From Citrobacter freundii (GTDB lineage: Bacteria; Pseudomonadota; Gammaproteobacteria; Enterobacterales; Enterobacteriaceae), in NCBI RefSeq assembly GCF_029717145.1, contig NZ_CP099222.1, positions 1,116,001 through 1,180,000 on the forward strand: a stretch of 64,000 nt of DNA, read 5' to 3'. The notes beneath the pieces were generated by a model, which was not told the origin of the DNA, ran no database searches, and saw only the letters and a program-made list of their open reading frames with translations. Below, piece by piece: positions 1 to 8,011 of the stretch (positions are counted from its first letter, which is position 1; every line of letters starts with the position of its first letter). A program made the translations under genes and the position numbers.

Positions 1-302
1 GTAGCTCGCCTGGCTCTGAGTAAATCGATAGTGGTCAGGAATGGTGTCTGCTCCTGCCAGGTGAATCCTTTACGGTCGATGCGCACCAGTTCATAGCGTT
101 CCACCAGAAAGTTCACCGCATCAGCCAGTGTTATTCCCGCTTCGATATGTTCCTGGATGGCTGAATCATCATGGAATGGTGTGTCGTTTAGCGTTAGACC
201 GTAATGGTGTTCCAGCAGATAAGTTAATAGTTGCTGCCAGACCTGCACGGGCGACAGGCGTGACGAAACTGGCACCGTGACCGGTACAGTTGAAATATGC
301 AT
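1..302 (-). CDS. cbtA: CbtA/YeeV-family toxin of a type IV toxin-antitoxin pair (cut by window edge)
   Basis: The reading frame starts at an ATG at 302-300 and runs off the left edge after about 100 codons. It contains the stretches [33 protein letters not shown] and [10 protein letters not shown], which are hallmarks of the CbtA/YkfI/YpjF family (usually 110-124 aa), so only the C-terminal tail is missing. In E. coli the family blocks FtsZ and MreB polymerisation. It lies just downstream of its antitoxin gene (336-707), as in CP4-type prophages. The family call is firm; activity is inferred from relatives. Confidence 0.9.
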   Translation of the reverse strand, partial: MHISTVPVTVPVSSRLSPVQVWQQLLTYLLEHHYGLTLNDTPFHDDSAIQEHIEAGITLADAVNFLVERYELVRIDRKGFTWQEQTPFLTTIDLLRARRA

Positions 303-335
303 GAGTTGAGTCCCTGATAAAGGAAGAGGAAGGTG

Positions 336-707
336 TTACCTGGTTACGGCTGACTGGGGATAAATAGCGATGTAAACGTAGCCATGAGAGCCGAGAGTGT
401 CAGCTTCACAAGTGAGTCCGTTGTGATGCAGAGTGACGGAGTGCTGACTGCGGGGATCAAGCTCTCCAGTGGTGAGCATCCGCTCCAGGTGTTTCATCAT
501 CAGTGGAAACACCTGGTCCAGACGCAATGCTTCATCGTCACTGAATGAGCCATTAAACCCAGCCCGATCAGCCAGAAAGTAGAGACGGTTACCTTCCTGT
601 ACCAGGCGAGCGTCGAAGCACGGTGTGATATTACGTTTTAATCCCCACTGAAGGCAGGATGTGTTCTCCGCTGATGAGCCGGATAAGGTGGTCGATTGCA
701 TTAACAT
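336..707 (-). CDS. cbeA: CbeA/YeeU-family antitoxin
   Basis: A 123-aa protein with the family block RLVQEGNRLYFLADRAG and a C-terminal GLTCEADTLGSHGYVYIAIYP, closely matching CbeA (YeeU/YfjZ), which is about 122 aa. In E. coli CbeA does not bind its toxin. It promotes bundling of MreB and FtsZ filaments and so counteracts CbtA. Spacing to the toxin gene is 33 bp and both are read leftward, so they are probably one transcript. A second ATG two codons in (701) could be the true start. Confidence 0.9.
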   Translation of the reverse strand: MLMQSTTLSGSSAENTSCLQWGLKRNITPCFDARLVQEGNRLYFLADRAGFNGSFSDDEALRLDQVFPLMMKHLERMLTTGELDPRSQHSVTLHHNGLTCEADTLGSHGYVYIAIYPQSAVTR

Positions 708-732
708 ATTCCTTAATGACTGAGAGAAGTGA

Positions 733-954
733 TTAATTCATCGTCACGCTGCGAAGGGTGGCATATGGGCCTGCCCGGTCCTGACGACGCTCAACAAAAA
801 CAGCGAGTACACCGCTGATATCCTGAACTTCACGTCCGTAGTAATGGCAGACACTGCCATGCCACTGGTAGTGACCTGTACAGAAGGCAGATAACCGGGA
901 TTCGGGATGCTGACGATAAATATGCATCGCCTGGCGCTTACTGATTATTTTCAT
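733..954 (-). CDS. yeeT: DUF987 protein, YeeT-like
   Basis: A 73-aa protein beginning MKIISKRQAMHIYRQHP. The start at 954 was chosen over the longer frame because family members begin MKII. The conserved core GREVQDISGVLAVFVERR is readable. DUF987 genes sit between radC-like and cbeA genes in CP4-44, CP4-57 and related islands, exactly as here. Function is unknown. The gene is separated by 8 bp from the radC-like gene and 25 bp from cbeA, consistent with one operon. Confidence 0.88.
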   Translation of the reverse strand: MKIISKRQAMHIYRQHPESRLSAFCTGHYQWHGSVCHYYGREVQDISGVLAVFVERRQDRAGPYATLRSVTMN

Positions 955-962
955 TCTGCACC

Positions 963-1433
963 TCACAACCAACCACATTCAGCAAAAGACACCACTTCGT
1001 TCCCAACAACCAAATGATCCAGCACTCGCACTTCTACTAGTGCTAACGCTTTCATTATTCGCTGGGTGATGTGTTTATCCTGCTGACTGATTTCTGTCGT
1101 ACCAGACGGATGGTTATGCGCCAGAATTACTGCAGCGGCGTTGTGCTTCAGGGCTGACTTCACCACTTCGCGCGGATGTACTTCGGTATGGCTGAGCGTG
1201 CCGGTAAACAGCGTTTCTCGCCCCAAAAGGCAATGCTGGTTATCGAGATACATCACGATAAAGACTTCCCGCTCCTGATGAGCCATCTGTAGCTGAAGCC
1301 AGGTCTTGGTGATGCTGGTGGAGGTAAACGACTCACTCGGTTGACGCTGATATTTTTCCAGTAGTCGTAATGCTCGACGGATGACTCGCTGCTCGTTTGC
1401 AGGGAATACCGGGGATAGATGAATTGCTGACAT
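963..1433 (-). CDS. RadC-family JAB/MPN-domain protein, YeeS/YkfG-like
   Basis: A 156-aa protein, start MSAIHLSP at 1433. It carries the JAMM-type zinc motif of the RadC/JAB family: H106-N-H108-P-S-G followed by D119. The preceding [18 protein letters not shown] block is typical of the short island-borne RadC paralogues (about 150-160 aa), which lack the N-terminal part of chromosomal RadC. The metal ligands are present, so a metal-dependent activity is possible, but no in vivo role is established for these paralogues. It is part of the conserved DUF932-radC-DUF987-cbeA-cbtA block. Confidence 0.88.
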   Translation of the reverse strand: MSAIHLSPVFPANEQRVIRRALRLLEKYQRQPSESFTSTSITKTWLQLQMAHQEREVFIVMYLDNQHCLLGRETLFTGTLSHTEVHPREVVKSALKHNAAAVILAHNHPSGTTEISQQDKHITQRIMKALALVEVRVLDHLVVGNEVVSFAECGWL

Positions 1434-1499
1434 AGTCAGTTCCTTAAAATGAAAAGCCCCGCCTGTGTATTGGCATGGCATGAAGGAGGGTCAAAAGTT

Positions 1500-2321
1500 T
1501 CATGAAGCAAGTTGCAGCATATTCTCGGCCATAACCCACAGCGCGCGATTGAGCTTCACATCACCGTCGATACCTTTAACTGCTCGTGTGTGGGCTCGCT
1601 TGCCATTGGCAGTCCGACCTGAGAGACCGCCTTTGATAAGGTTTTCCTGAATACGCTGGTAAGTGGTCCAGAGATCATTGCTTTCGTCCTGCCAGCGGCG
1701 CGGGGAAAGGATTTGTGATTCAGTTACCGGCTGATGATCTTCTCCAAAGCGATAGGTTAAAGCCGCTTTCGCCATCGCCTGCTGTGCAGGTGGCGGTAAT
1801 ATCAGCGACTGCATTGCATCACGCTTCCCTTCCACTCGATCAAAAATCCCCAGCACTTCGTAAGCCCCTTCAATGACTTTCTCCACTACATTGCCTTTAT
1901 GCGGCACGCGCACCTCCCCGAAAGACTCACCACAAATCAAACCATTCTGGCAAACCGATCTAAATAACCCCGGCAGCATTTGGTATGAACTGGAACCATC
2001 ATGGCTGTTAAGCAGGATGATTTCTGGCACCTGTTTGCCAGTGATCTGGCCTTCGCGACGCAGGCGCAGCATGTGTTTGGTGTGCTCTCGCTTGCTCTGG
2101 TCCCGAACTCGAGTCTGACAGGCGAAGAATGGCTGGAAGCCTTCGCATTGTAAGTTTTCTAGCAGGGAAATAGTCGGAATGTAGGTGTACCTGTCACTGC
2201 GGGATTCATGCTTTTCTTCGCTAAACACACTCGGCACATAATGCGCCAGTTCGTCGCGGGTTAACGGACGGTCGCGGCGAACGAGATTGACTGAGCCGAA
2301 GCGGCTGGTTAAACGGGTCAT
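1500..2321 (-). CDS. yfjQ: DUF932 protein, YfjQ-like
   Basis: A 273-aa protein starting MTRLTSRFG at 2321, the same length as E. coli CP4-57 YfjQ and alignable with it from memory throughout (for example HESRSDRYTYIPTISLL, TYRFGEDHQPVTESQILSPRRW, GIDGDVKLNRALWVMAE). The longer frame upstream is not supported by the family. The biochemical function of DUF932 is unknown; the family is common on mobile elements. It is the first gene of the conserved block that ends in the CbtA toxin. Confidence 0.9.
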   Translation of the reverse strand: MTRLTSRFGSVNLVRRDRPLTRDELAHYVPSVFSEEKHESRSDRYTYIPTISLLENLQCEGFQPFFACQTRVRDQSKREHTKHMLRLRREGQITGKQVPEIILLNSHDGSSSYQMLPGLFRSVCQNGLICGESFGEVRVPHKGNVVEKVIEGAYEVLGIFDRVEGKRDAMQSLILPPPAQQAMAKAALTYRFGEDHQPVTESQILSPRRWQDESNDLWTTYQRIQENLIKGGLSGRTANGKRAHTRAVKGIDGDVKLNRALWVMAENMLQLAS

Positions 2322-2388
2322 AGGCGACTCCTTTAAAAATGGGCATAAAAAAGCCACCCCGAAGGATGGCCTGGATTGAAAGGCAGAA

Positions 2389-2841
2389 TTACTCAGGTAA
2401 AACAGAAGGTTGTATCTGCGATGCAGCATTTTCTGAATCTGGTAACGGCAATGCAGATAGTTCGGCAGGACTAAGCTTTCCTACGCGGTAAAGTTGCAGT
2501 TTCACCAGAATCGGCGCTTTTTGCGACTGAAGGTAACTCAGGCACCATTCCCGCTTAAGGACCATCCTGACCGGGACAGGCAAAAGCTCATATGCTTTGT
2601 TGAAAATAACTTCAACAAAAGCATCGTCACTAAGTTTATCTTCGGCAATATTCAACAGACCATTGATGACAATATTTTCCAGTAACAGCCTGTATTTGTC
2701 AGAACCAATTATCGAAGGTTTTACCGTGTTTTCCGGTAAGCGTTCAGAAGATGTGTCATGATTTTCTGCAGGTGCTTTTCCGCGTGGGAAATTCAGCTTT
2801 TCTGTAAAGCTACGAAGTTTTCCTGTGCTATTTTCAGACAT
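2389..2841 (-). CDS. Hypothetical protein, 150 aa
   Basis: The start is placed at the internal ATG at 2841 (MSENSTGKLRSF), preceded by an AGGA at about ten bases; the frame is open to 2883. The N-terminal 50 residues are polar and probably disordered (rich in E, S, P and K). A more structured part follows, with KYRLLLENIVINGLLNIAEDKLSDDAFVEVIFNKAYELLPVPVRMVLKREWCLSYLQ. No signal peptide or known motif is seen. It is read in the same direction as the yfjQ block, 67 bp upstream of it. I do not recognise the family. Confidence 0.6.
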   Translation of the reverse strand: MSENSTGKLRSFTEKLNFPRGKAPAENHDTSSERLPENTVKPSIIGSDKYRLLLENIVINGLLNIAEDKLSDDAFVEVIFNKAYELLPVPVRMVLKREWCLSYLQSQKAPILVKLQLYRVGKLSPAELSALPLPDSENAASQIQPSVLPE

Positions 2842-2875
2842 CGTATTTTTATCCTGTGGCCTCCGCGTCTTGCCA

Positions 2876-3082
2876 TCAGGCAAGTACGGCGAGTTTTTTT
2901 ATCGCTTTAATCAGGCTAAAGGTAGTCAAACCTGCCCCCAGAGCCTTGACCGTGACCGAATGGCTTCGCATCAACGTAATCCCCGTTACGCACAGGACAA
3001 GTTGCCACGTACAATCGGGCCAAAGGGGCTCATTAACCTGCATGTTCGTAACCACTTCACTTTGACTATGCACGGAAAACAC
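2876..3082 (-). CDS. Possible small membrane protein, 68 aa
   Basis: An open frame of 68 codons in a run of genes read in the same direction, filling the space between the flanking hypothetical genes. The protein has one or two hydrophobic stretches (WQLVLCVTGITLM and ALGAGLTTFSLI) and a basic end (KAIKKLAVLA), which would suit a small membrane-associated protein. An internal Met at residue 14 (MQVNEPLWP) could be the start. No motif identifies it, and other frames overlap, so this may not be a real gene. Confidence 0.4.
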   Translation of the reverse strand: MFSVHSQSEVVTNMQVNEPLWPDCTWQLVLCVTGITLMRSHSVTVKALGAGLTTFSLIKAIKKLAVLA

Positions 3083-3084
3083 CT

Positions 3085-3888
3085 CTACTTGTAGCCATTA
3101 GGGAGCCACTGGCCCTGTTTGCGGATATCAGTAATAATGCCCCCCTTTTTGACAGAAATTGTGCGCCAGCCCGGTTCTTTGCTGGATGCATTTCCATAGG
3201 TATACCCGACAGTCATTGTCAGGTTTTCGCCTGAAGTTGTGGTGAGATCAGCCTCATATTTGGCTTCGGTATTTTGTTTGCGAATAAAACGCACGGAGTT
3301 GATTGCAGAACAACGAATACTGCTTTTCGCATATTCAAAGGAATTGTTAGCCATCTGACATCCGTTGTTTTTAATTTCGTCCGTCAGGTTTGCAGAAGCA
3401 TTAAAGTTTTTAGGGGCAGGAACGAAATTAGTCATATCGCTGCGCATTGTTGGAGGGTCTGTCTGAAGCACAAGATAAACAGGACAATCTGATTTTCCGA
3501 CTTCACAGGCTTTTGCCACGTAATCACGTACCAGCCAGCCTTTATTACCGAAATACTCAGCACCACTCTCGTCTTTACATTGTGACCACGTGGCTTTTTG
3601 TCCCATCATCACGCCGTCTACCAGGACGCAGGTGACGGCTTTTACAGGCTTCCCGTCCCAGCGAACAGCGTCAAAGGGTTGAATGCCGGTATGATTCACA
3701 TCAAGCGTGTAAGCCTGAGGATTCCTGGCTAGTCGATCATTCGCCTGTTTTAGTTGGCTACTGCCTTCCTGGGTCAGGAAAAAGGTATAACGTTCGGGAT
3801 GTATATCTCCGTGAATTGTCATTGCAGACGAGACCAATGGAATAAACAGTGCTGCGGAGCTGAGAGATAAAACAACGAGTTTACGCAT
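3085..3888 (-). CDS. Hypothetical secreted protein, 267 aa
   Basis: It begins with a clear Sec signal peptide (MRKLVVLSLSSAALFIPLVSSA, predicted cleavage after SSA). The mature part contains five or six cysteines and no further membrane segment, so it should be periplasmic or exported and disulfide-bonded. No catalytic motif is recognised. The neighbouring gene (3908-4342) also encodes an exported protein and ends 20 bp upstream, so the two probably form one operon. The family is not known to me. Confidence 0.7.
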   Translation of the reverse strand: MRKLVVLSLSSAALFIPLVSSAMTIHGDIHPERYTFFLTQEGSSQLKQANDRLARNPQAYTLDVNHTGIQPFDAVRWDGKPVKAVTCVLVDGVMMGQKATWSQCKDESGAEYFGNKGWLVRDYVAKACEVGKSDCPVYLVLQTDPPTMRSDMTNFVPAPKNFNASANLTDEIKNNGCQMANNSFEYAKSSIRCSAINSVRFIRKQNTEAKYEADLTTTSGENLTMTVGYTYGNASSKEPGWRTISVKKGGIITDIRKQGQWLPNGYK

Positions 3889-3907
3889 AAGGTTTCCTTT
3901 CAGTTAA

Positions 3908-4342
3908 TTAATGATTAATACAGTCCTGCCATGTGGTATCAGCCAGCGCCTCATTCAGCCCTTTGGCGCTGAATTTTTTAGATATGGCAGCATTCATAGA
4001 GGTCATTTTTATTACGTCTTTTTCACTCGTCGCTTTTAGCGCAGTAAAGGCTGTTTCATCCAGAGGATGGTTCTTACCATTGATACTGACGCCAGGTTCA
4101 GAAAGCCCTGTTTGTGACGAGACGCGGTAATCCTCCGCAGGTACGCTGTAAGCAGCAGACAGCTTTCCGCTTGTGCAGGTCAGTGTGAGCACTTCACCTG
4201 CGGTATTTTGAGTATTGAGTTCAAACTCCATGGCACTGATGTTCCCGTACCAGTCACTCCATTGCTGGTCAGCCTGTACGGCGCTGGCACTGTGACTAAG
4301 CAGCAGTAATCCTGCTAGTGTTGCATGATGGTCTCTGAGCAT
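3908..4342 (-). CDS. Hypothetical secreted protein, 144 aa
   Basis: The N-terminus MLRDHHATLAGLLLLSHSASAVQA reads as a signal peptide with likely cleavage after ASA. The mature domain has two cysteines (C56 in LTLTCTSG and one in the C-terminal WQDCINH), which could pair. It is first in a two-gene run with the 267-aa exported protein. A strong terminator-shaped hairpin lies only 29 bp upstream of its start, so expression may depend on readthrough or on a promoter inside that short gap. Function unknown. Confidence 0.65.
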   Translation of the reverse strand: MLRDHHATLAGLLLLSHSASAVQADQQWSDWYGNISAMEFELNTQNTAGEVLTLTCTSGKLSAAYSVPAEDYRVSSQTGLSEPGVSINGKNHPLDETAFTALKATSEKDVIKMTSMNAAISKKFSAKGLNEALADTTWQDCINH

Positions 4343-4370
4343 TTAGCTTCCTTTCCTGATGATTTAAATA

Positions 4371-4406
4371 CAAAAAAGCCCGCTTCCGTTTTCAGGGGAG
4401 CAGGCT
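4371..4406 (-). terminator. Terminator-like hairpin upstream of the secreted-protein pair
   Basis: On the minus strand AGCCTGCT (4406-4399) pairs with AGCGGGCT (4384-4377) and is followed directly by six T. No gene is seen on this strand for 500 bp upstream, so the hairpin could end an unannotated small RNA or act as an attenuator in the leader of the 3908-4342 gene. Confidence 0.6.
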
Positions 4407-4924
4407 GATCGTATTGATTAAATGAGCTAGCGGATAATCGTTAATACAGATCAGTTTCCAGGAATTGATCGTTATTATCTATTACAATATCGATCAATTT
4501 ACGATAATTAATAGATTTAAGCTATCAAGTATTGAATATCGATCGGTGCGATAGATCAACAAGTTTCAGCAACCGAATGACATTCGTCAGACTGATTCAT
4601 CCGGGTGATATAGGTTTGAAATTATCTGCAATTTGGACGGGGGATAGTGCGTATTTATGACTTAATTTGATGCTACGTCTGCGACGTTAACTTCAGAGTT
4701 ATATTATGTAAGTTAATTCCCTGCTTTACATGTTTCCTTCTACTATAGCAAAAGTAACATCAGTGCAGTAATTACTGTCTGATACTGTATTATAATAATA
4801 AAGATGGAGTAAATATAACAATCATTAACAATACTCACCTTTAAAAATCAATACTAGTACCTGAAGAGTAATTAATTACATGTCAGGTTTATTATATTGA
4901 GATGATTATTACAAGGACTAAAAC
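4407..4924. other. AT-rich non-coding stretch with repeated TATCGATC elements
   Basis: About 520 bp without a credible gene. It contains two copies of AATATCGATC (4486-4495 and 4535-4544) and several related GATC/ATCGTTA words, which look like protein-binding or origin elements. The promoter for the Gp2-like gene at 4925 must lie in its right half. Confidence 0.45.
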
Positions 4925-5560
4925 ATGAAACCCTACATCAGCAGATTACATGGACCATGTAACCAACTTCATATCAACCGTATCCATGACACGTTGAATA
5001 AATCACTTAGTGAATACCCAAGGACATACGTTCGCAGAATAGATTTAAGAATACCCGATGAGGTCTATGAACAATACCGTGATGACTCAACACTGATAAC
5101 GCGTTTTATGGAATCACTAAAGGCTCAGATTAAACAAACTCAGAAGCGTAAGCGAAGTGAAGGTAAACGAGTTCATCCCTGCAATGTTCGTTATGTCTGG
5201 TCAAGAGAGTTTGGTGAGGTCAAGGGGAAGAAGCATTATCATATCGCATTAATGCTGAATAACGATGCGTACTACAGTACCGGTACATATTGCCCCGTTG
5301 GGAATGTATATATACATAATCTGGCATTGATGATCATGGAAGCATGGATAAGGGCTTTAAACCTTCATACACAACTTGATTATCAACGGCATTACCGGTC
5401 GGTGCATTTTGTGCTTGAGGGTAGCATTATGCTGGATACTAATAGCAAAACCTTTCAACTTAATTATGATCAGATATTCCAGCATCTCGAGTATACGGCT
5501 AAACTCTACTCGAAAAGCTATGTTGATGGTAAGCGTAATTTTGGTTGTAGTCAGTACTGA
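4925..5560 (+). CDS. Inovirus Gp2-family protein, YfjJ/YagK-like
   Basis: A 211-aa protein resembling YfjJ and YagK of the CP4-57 and CP4-6 prophages. The readable core is RRIDLRIPDEVYEQY, then RYVWSREFGEVKGKKHYHIALMLNNDAYY, whose K-K-H-Y-H-I-A-L-M-L segment resembles the metal-binding HxH core of Rep/HUH-type replication proteins, consistent with naming after filamentous-phage Gp2. A replication or nicking role is inferred only. It is preceded by an AAGGACTAAAAC leader that provides a weak ribosome-binding site, and is divergent from the secreted pair. Confidence 0.8.
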   Translation: MKPYISRLHGPCNQLHINRIHDTLNKSLSEYPRTYVRRIDLRIPDEVYEQYRDDSTLITRFMESLKAQIKQTQKRKRSEGKRVHPCNVRYVWSREFGEVKGKKHYHIALMLNNDAYYSTGTYCPVGNVYIHNLALMIMEAWIRALNLHTQLDYQRHYRSVHFVLEGSIMLDTNSKTFQLNYDQIFQHLEYTAKLYSKSYVDGKRNFGCSQY

Positions 5561-5599
5561 TATATTCAAGAGAACCGGTATACGACAGAATGGAATAGG

Positions 5600-5802
5600 G
5601 TTGTAGCAGGGGCTTAATATCGTTGTAGCAACTCGCGCTGTAACATTTACTTAAAGCCGACAGGAGTTGTGCGTTGTGACAACTTGTTAACAGGGTGATC
5701 CGATGGGCATTAGTGTGGATGAAGAATGAGCGATTTGGTGTGTTTTTACGGCATGCGTATCTCAAAACACTGCTACAACCTGCTACTGTAGCAATTGTAG
5801 CT
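5600..5802. repeat. GTTGTAGCA iteron-like repeats
   Basis: GTTGTAGCA occurs at 5600-5608 and 5622-5630. Its inverse TGCTACAAC is at 5771-5779, followed by TGCTAC (5781-5786), TGTAGCA (5787-5793) and ATTGTAGCT (5794-5802). These five or six related words lie in the non-coding gap between the Gp2-like and YfjI-like genes (5561-5939), where an origin or operator would be expected. No gene is seen in the gap. Confidence 0.5.
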
Positions 5803-5939
5803 AGGAATAATGCAGGGATGCTTTTGTTTTAAGGCATGAAAGGCCCATGACGCAGAGGTGTTAATGAGCCTGTTGAGTGTGGGTTTTGATAACAATTCAG
5901 TAGTATGAGTTGCTATCATGATGCTGCTGATTGACTGCC

Positions 5940-7490
5940 TTAGACAATGTCAGACGAATTAATCAGCTTAGGCGCTTGCTGTGGCAAGTATTGAACCGGA
6001 GGTGCAGCGAGTGGGGCGTAAAAGCCATTGCTCATGCGCCAGGTAATATACTCGGCTGAATGAGCACTTGTCCGGAATGTGGTAAAAAAACCCGTTCCTG
6101 GTTGACCAATGATGTAATTCATCAAAGGTTCAAGTTTGTCGCTGCGGCGGAATTTATTGGGTCCATACTTGATGATGTCATTCTTTTTGAATGGGAGCCA
6201 GCGATTGGCAGTAAATTTATTATGAATCCACTGGCGGAGTTCTTCCACATCCTGATAAAACTTATATTCATCAGTGAACTGATAAAACCAAGATACTGCT
6301 TGGTTGAGATACCAATCCATGATAAGGGATGCACTCTGAACAACACTGAGTGGAATAATTTCTGTTTCTTGGTCAGAGAAGTAGTGAAGCAACCCAGCAA
6401 TACGTAATGTATTAGTGTTGGCTTTCTGCAGCATGTAATCAATACAACACCAACGAGGATCATTTATTGGTAAAGAAATCCAGATATCACGTTTATTTTC
6501 CCAAAACTCTGCAGCTTCAGGGGAAAGTTTGAGTGTTTTCTTCTCAATTTTACCCGAAATGATTTGTTGCTTCTGCTTTTTCAGTAGCTTCTTAATCTGC
6601 TCATGAAAAAGAGGTATTGCAGTTTCATCACGGAAAAATGTATTCGAGTGATGACGATGGCCCATGTTCGTGACATTTTTAGTGGGGATATTCGTAAACA
6701 GGAAACGGGCTAACAGACCACTATTTAAAAGCTTGTCCTGATGCTTTTTCATGAAATTGAGAAAGAGAGGTCTCTGCAACATTAACGATAATGTCAGTGT
6801 CGGTTTAAAACTGCGGGTGGCTTGATGGCTACGTTTGTGTTCATAGAGATCACCATCCCAGGCTTTATTAAAAAATGCTGGATTATCTTTCACGCAGGAT
6901 TCAAAAAAGCCGCTCGCTTCATCGGAGTTCACGGCTGCAGTTGGATATTCACTTAATCCTTCAATGAGTGCAGCTACCGAAGCATCGTTGTAGGCAAGGG
7001 TGAGCAATACAGGTTTATTGGGCTTCAGGTCCGTATGTAATGCCAGTTCAGCTTCAGCGTCGCTGGGAAAGAGGCATTTTTTGACTGCGGTACGCAGGTT
7101 GCTCTTCAGGGCCTGAAGTTTTGTCTCCCAGACGGCATAATCACGCTCGTATGCAGCCAATTTCTTCTGAAAGGCTTCATCCAACTCAGCTTTCAGCTTG
7201 TCGAATGGCTCCCTGAGCAGTTTGTTTACGGTCGATTTCCCTGTACCTGAATCTGCCAGAGTCAGGATGTAAAGTGCATCGGGTTCAGGCAGATTAGTAA
7301 AAGGATTGATCACTTCAACCAGGGGCTGACAGGCTTCAGATACAGCGGCCAAAGTTACATTGACAGCTAATTCCACCGGAATCTTACCCCCATCCTGTAG
7401 ATGGTTAATGGCATTTTGCATCACAGATGTAAACGCCCATACAGGGATGGTTTGGTGCTGGAATACAGGCATCAACGGCAAATAGCTCAT
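5940..7490 (-). CDS. yfjI: DUF3987 protein, YfjI-like
   Basis: A 516-aa protein with a Walker-A-like GTGKST in ALYILTLADSGTGKSTVNKLL at about residues 75-95. This is followed by a charged helical segment (KLKAELDEAFQKKLAAYERDYAVWETKLQALK) and the family block PAAVNSDEASGFFES. Length and order match YfjI of CP4-57 (about 470 aa) and other DUF3987 proteins of P4-like satellites, where they are thought to act in replication. It is transcribed leftward between alpA and the repeats at 5.6-5.8 kb. The family call is good; the role is inferred. Confidence 0.85.
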   Translation of the reverse strand: MSYLPLMPVFQHQTIPVWAFTSVMQNAINHLQDGGKIPVELAVNVTLAAVSEACQPLVEVINPFTNLPEPDALYILTLADSGTGKSTVNKLLREPFDKLKAELDEAFQKKLAAYERDYAVWETKLQALKSNLRTAVKKCLFPSDAEAELALHTDLKPNKPVLLTLAYNDASVAALIEGLSEYPTAAVNSDEASGFFESCVKDNPAFFNKAWDGDLYEHKRSHQATRSFKPTLTLSLMLQRPLFLNFMKKHQDKLLNSGLLARFLFTNIPTKNVTNMGHRHHSNTFFRDETAIPLFHEQIKKLLKKQKQQIISGKIEKKTLKLSPEAAEFWENKRDIWISLPINDPRWCCIDYMLQKANTNTLRIAGLLHYFSDQETEIIPLSVVQSASLIMDWYLNQAVSWFYQFTDEYKFYQDVEELRQWIHNKFTANRWLPFKKNDIIKYGPNKFRRSDKLEPLMNYIIGQPGTGFFTTFRTSAHSAEYITWRMSNGFYAPLAAPPVQYLPQQAPKLINSSDIV

Positions 7491-7638
7491 TTTTATTTTC
7501 CTAGAATTTTTTTATATTAATTCAAAAGTGACATCACCGATGCGACTTACCCTGCCGGGTAAGGGCATACGGTGGGGGTTCACTATTGGTTTGTGTTAGT
7601 TCAAGTGCAGTATTCGCTGCAATGGGGTGTCAGGGAGC

Positions 7639-7851
7639 CTATGCTGCCCGACGCTGTAGAATCCATTCATCCAGTTCGGATTCCAGCCAGCCAACGGATT
7701 GCTTACCCAAGGAGTAGGGTTTCGGGAATGCTGGATCATGACGTGGCGACTTAGCATTAAGCCAGTCGTAGATGGTGGAACGAGCGATGCCGAGTTTGGC
7801 CGCAACTGCTCGCATGCGCAGGATTTTTACCGTCTGGGTGTAGGTGGTCAT
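7639..7851 (-). CDS. alpA: AlpA-family transcriptional regulator
   Basis: A 70-aa MerR-like winged-helix protein: ILRMRAVAAKLGIARSTIYDWLNAKSPRHDPAFPKPYSLGKQSVGWLESELDEWI. This is the standard AlpA/excisionase layout with the helix-turn-helix at residues 12-30. In CP4-57 AlpA switches on integrase expression and so excision. It lies upstream of and codirectional with yfjI with a 148-bp gap, and its start region faces the divergent gene at 8012. Confidence 0.9.
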   Translation of the reverse strand: MTTYTQTVKILRMRAVAAKLGIARSTIYDWLNAKSPRHDPAFPKPYSLGKQSVGWLESELDEWILQRRAA

Positions 7852-8011
7852 CTTTCTACCTCATTGAACTGTAAGGATGTAAGTTATTTGTTTAATAACG
7901 GCTCTCCGTTATTCAATACCTGGGCCGAATGGCTGGTATGCGATGGATTGTAATGAAGTCGAATGGTGTCTAAAATTGGCAATTACCACCTACTTTTTTT
8001 GACACTAACTT

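Noticed and set aside
2825..3094. Rightward frames opposite the small hypothetical genes
   Set aside because: They overlap leftward genes with better start signals and show no domain.
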